DNA from: Ralstonia mannitolilytica
GTDB lineage: Bacteria > Pseudomonadota > Gammaproteobacteria > Burkholderiales > Burkholderiaceae
Length of the DNA: 64,000 nt
Assembly: GCF_905397375.1 (NCBI RefSeq)
Contig: NZ_CAJPVG010000011.1
Span: forward strand, 91,226-155,225
Reading direction: 5' to 3'
The notes beneath the pieces were generated by a model. The model searched no databases. It saw only the letters and a list, made by a program, of their open reading frames with translations, and had not been told where the DNA came from. Shown here in pieces: positions 62,614 to 64,000 of the stretch (its first letter is position 1; each line of letters starts with the position of its first letter). The translations under genes and the position numbers were made by a program.

Positions 62614-63009
62614 ATGAAGATCGCCAAATACCTAGACGCAGTGATGGCGTCGCAAGGCCTGAAGACCGACAGGCAACTGGCGGAACTGCTGGACGTGAAG
62701 CCCAACACCGTCAGTCAATGGCGGTCGGGGACGCGCACAGTCGAGAACGAGACGTGCCTGAAAATCGCGCAACTGCTGGACATGCAAGACCCGCTACCGG
62801 TCATCATGGCCGCAGACCTGGACCGCGCGGAGCGGGCAGGGCAGAAATCACTGTGGGAGCTTTTTTCGACGAGGATGGCACATAGCACCGCCGTGGCCGT
62901 CCTCGCTGTTGGCGTCGCTGCAATGGCGACGAGCGGAAAATCGGTGGCGCGCCCGGCTGGGATCGAACCAGCAACCCCTGCCTTCGGAGGGCAGTACTCT
63001 ATCCATTGA
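62614..63009 (+). CDS. DUF3693-like HTH regulator, C-terminus crossing attR
   Basis: 131 aa in the integrated state. HTH at about residues 5-60 (LKTDRQLAELLDVKPNTVSQW, split as read), a charged linker, then one hydrophobic segment (HSTAVAVLAVGVAAMATSG). The last about 20 residues (ARPAGIEPATPAFGGQYSIH) are encoded by the antisense strand of the tRNA gene. In the excised circle the frame would run on into the region antisense to the integrase end. GAGGAGGG precedes the ATG. It probably represses the leftward operon via the nearby palindromes. Confidence 0.85.
   Translation: MKIAKYLDAVMASQGLKTDRQLAELLDVKPNTVSQWRSGTRTVENETCLKIAQLLDMQDPLPVIMAADLDRAERAGQKSLWELFSTRMAHSTAVAVLAVGVAAMATSGKSVARPAGIEPATPAFGGQYSIH
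62945..63004. repeat. Prophage attR core within tRNA-Arg
   Basis: Right copy of the 60-bp direct repeat; it forms the 3' part of the intact tRNA gene, so integration regenerates the tRNA. The strand exchange point is somewhere inside these 60 bp. Confidence 0.95.
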
Positions 63010-63020
63010 GCTACGGGCGC
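62945..63020 (-). tRNA. tRNA-Arg (anticodon CCG)
   Basis: 76 nt including encoded CCA. Acceptor stem GCGCCCG/CGGGCGC, D-arm with GGATAGAG, anticodon stem CTGCC/GGCAG with loop CTCCGAA giving anticodon CCG (reads CGG), T-arm GCTGG-TTCGATC-CCAGC. All stems pair. It is the integration target of the prophage and remains intact. Confidence 0.97.
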
Positions 63021-63398
63021 ACATCGGCGCAGAACGCGCCGAAAGAGAAGCCCCGCAGGATAGCGCATTTGGCGGCAAGCGTCCATCGCCCGCCCGCGAA
63101 ATCGCGTGGCATGCCGCATGCTGCGGTCGCGTTTCGCGGCCTGTTTGACGCCGGCCAAAAAGCGCTGCTTAGGGCTCTCCCGCGTGTCAAACGCCGAAAC
63201 AATACGGATATAATCGCCCGTTATTTGACAGAAGAAATGCGGGGACAGGTCTGTTCGGGCCAATGCGGCGGCATCGCGTGGTCTTCCTGCCTCCATCGCG
63301 ACCTTACGCGGCCCCACGCACTGCCGGCGATGCCCGTGCTTCATGCCGGTGGCGCCCCCGGGGGCTCCAGAGCGGTTCCACCATCCTGAGAGTTGAGC
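63021..63398. other. Gene-free region before the cytochrome gene
   Basis: 378 bp between the tRNA (leftward) and the cytochrome gene. It includes a perfect TATAAT at 63209-63214 with only a weak -35 (TGTCAA, 63185-63190). No convincing ORF; a rightward promoter for the cytochrome is likely here. Confidence 0.5.
63209..63214 (+). promoter_or_regulatory. Candidate -10 box of the cytochrome promoter
   Basis: TATAAT with TGTCAA 18 bp upstream. The -35 match is poor and the leader to the ATG would be about 180 nt, so this is tentative. Confidence 0.35.
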
Positions 63399-64000
63399 AT
63401 GTCCGACGCGCAGCACGACGAACACGAGCCTCTGATCAAGACCCCGAAGCAGCTGATCATCACGGTGATCGCCGCGTTTGCCGTTCCCATCCTCGTCATC
63501 ATCCTGCTGGCCAACTATGTCGGCCTGGGCGTCAAGGAAGGCGCCGGCAGTTCCGGCATGTCGGAAGAGGCCGTGAACGACCGCATCAAGCCCGTGGCGC
63601 ACCTCGAACTGAAAGACCCGAACGCGCCGCGCGTCTACAAGACCGGCGAGCAGCTCTACAAGGAAGTCTGCGCGACCTGCCACGCGGCCGGTGTGGCCGG
63701 GGCGCCCAAGTTTGGCGATGCGGCCAGCTGGGGCCCGCGCCTGTCGCAAGGGCTGGAGGGCCTGACCAAGGTGGCGCTGGCCGGCAAGGGCGGTATGCCC
63801 GCGCGTGGCGGCACGTCGCCGGATGACGTGAGCGATTACGAAATCGAACGCGCCATTGTCTACATGGCCAACTCGGCTGGCGGCAAGCTGCAGGAGCCGC
63901 CCGCACCGGCCGGCGCGGCAGCAGCGCCTGCGGGCGCCTCGGCGCCGCAGGCTTCTGCTTCGGCTCCGGCTCCGGCCGCTGCCCCCGCTGCCGCTGCAGC
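63399..64000 (+). CDS. Membrane-anchored cytochrome c5-type protein, 5' part
   Basis: Runs off the window end. N-terminal helix at about 22-42 (LIITVIAAFAVPILVIILLAN), then a c-type domain with haem motif C91-x-x-C94-H95 (EVCATCHAAG) and the distal Met region GKGGMPARGG. The visible end is an Ala/Pro-rich linker, which suggests a second haem domain or tail beyond the window. It transfers electrons in the periplasm. Start MSDAQHDEHEP is chosen because it leads directly into the helix. Confidence 0.9.
   Translation, partial: MSDAQHDEHEPLIKTPKQLIITVIAAFAVPILVIILLANYVGLGVKEGAGSSGMSEEAVNDRIKPVAHLELKDPNAPRVYKTGEQLYKEVCATCHAAGVAGAPKFGDAASWGPRLSQGLEGLTKVALAGKGGMPARGGTSPDDVSDYEIERAIVYMANSAGGKLQEPPAPAGAAAAPAGASAPQASASAPAPAAAPAAAA

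Larger units (their letters stand above)
55216..63004. mobile_element. Filamentous (inovirus) prophage, 7,789 bp
   Basis: Bounded by the 60-bp att repeat in tRNA-Arg(CCG). Contents in order: integrase (leftward), an 83-aa membrane protein (rightward), a structured non-coding region, then a leftward operon read from the far right: two early small proteins, a basic 46-aa protein, Rep_trans initiator, ssDNA-binding protein, small membrane protein, major coat, two tiny hydrophobic proteins, TspB-like adsorption protein, DUF2523 protein, acidic protein, Zot. A DUF3693-like regulator reads rightward at the right end. All expected inovirus modules are present and intact, so it may still be active; that is inference. 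Confidence 0.93.

Noticed and set aside
55156..63020. dif/XerCD integration of the prophage
   Set aside because: The core is the tRNA 3' end and the element carries its own complete tyrosine integrase; no dif-like 28-bp site seen at the ends.
1..64000. CRISPR arrays, rRNA genes, transposases
   Set aside because: No regular spaced repeats, rRNA sequence or transposase motifs seen on either strand.

Overview
The window is high-GC DNA from a beta-proteobacterium of the Burkholderiaceae, most likely Ralstonia (pickettii/mannitolilytica group). This rests on protein character and gene content: two OmpC-type trimeric porins, a full type II secretion cluster with GspN and a divergent gspC, a Bug-family binding protein, and a HiPIP. 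No database comparison was possible, so the species is an inference.

Layout. 1-15 kb: end of a LuxR-type regulator, a MarR regulator, an SDR, an orphan PelA-like hydrolase/deacetylase, a Cache-type chemoreceptor, an orphan response regulator, a porin, a ferritin-like protein, an MFS carrier with a Crp/Fnr regulator, an HD-domain protein, D-lactate dehydrogenase and a Zn alcohol dehydrogenase. 15-23 kb: exonuclease I, a fused indolepyruvate ferredoxin oxidoreductase, a MocR regulator and a PNPOx-fold protein, then a composite inverted repeat. 23.5-36 kb: type II secretion genes gspG-H-I-J-K-(small ORF)-L-M-N-D-E-F on the minus strand, with gspC divergent. 36-55 kb: EF-hand protein, HPPD with a divergent Lrp regulator, small stress-type proteins, a MarR regulator with a striking promoter/operator, GNAT, KefF-KefC, an M20 peptidase, a periplasmic molybdenum aldehyde oxidase (paoABC-like), a second porin, a Bug-family solute-binding protein and a HiPIP.

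55,156-63,004: a 7,789-bp filamentous (inovirus) prophage inserted in a tRNA-Arg(CCG) gene and bounded by a perfect 60-bp direct repeat. A tyrosine integrase lies at the left end. A DUF3693-like HTH regulator at the right end reads rightward from a divergent promoter region that holds three related palindromes. Between them is a tightly overlapped leftward operon: two small early proteins, a 46-aa basic protein, the Rep_trans replication initiator, a ssDNA-binding protein, a small membrane protein, the major coat protein, two tiny hydrophobic proteins, a TspB-like adsorption protein, a DUF2523 (pVI-like) protein, an acidic protein and Zot (pI). Several of these are below usual ORF cut-offs and were found by translating the gaps. 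The regulator gene runs through the attachment core, so excision should change its C-terminus. This element is the most interesting part of the window.

The window ends inside a membrane-anchored cytochrome c5-type gene.
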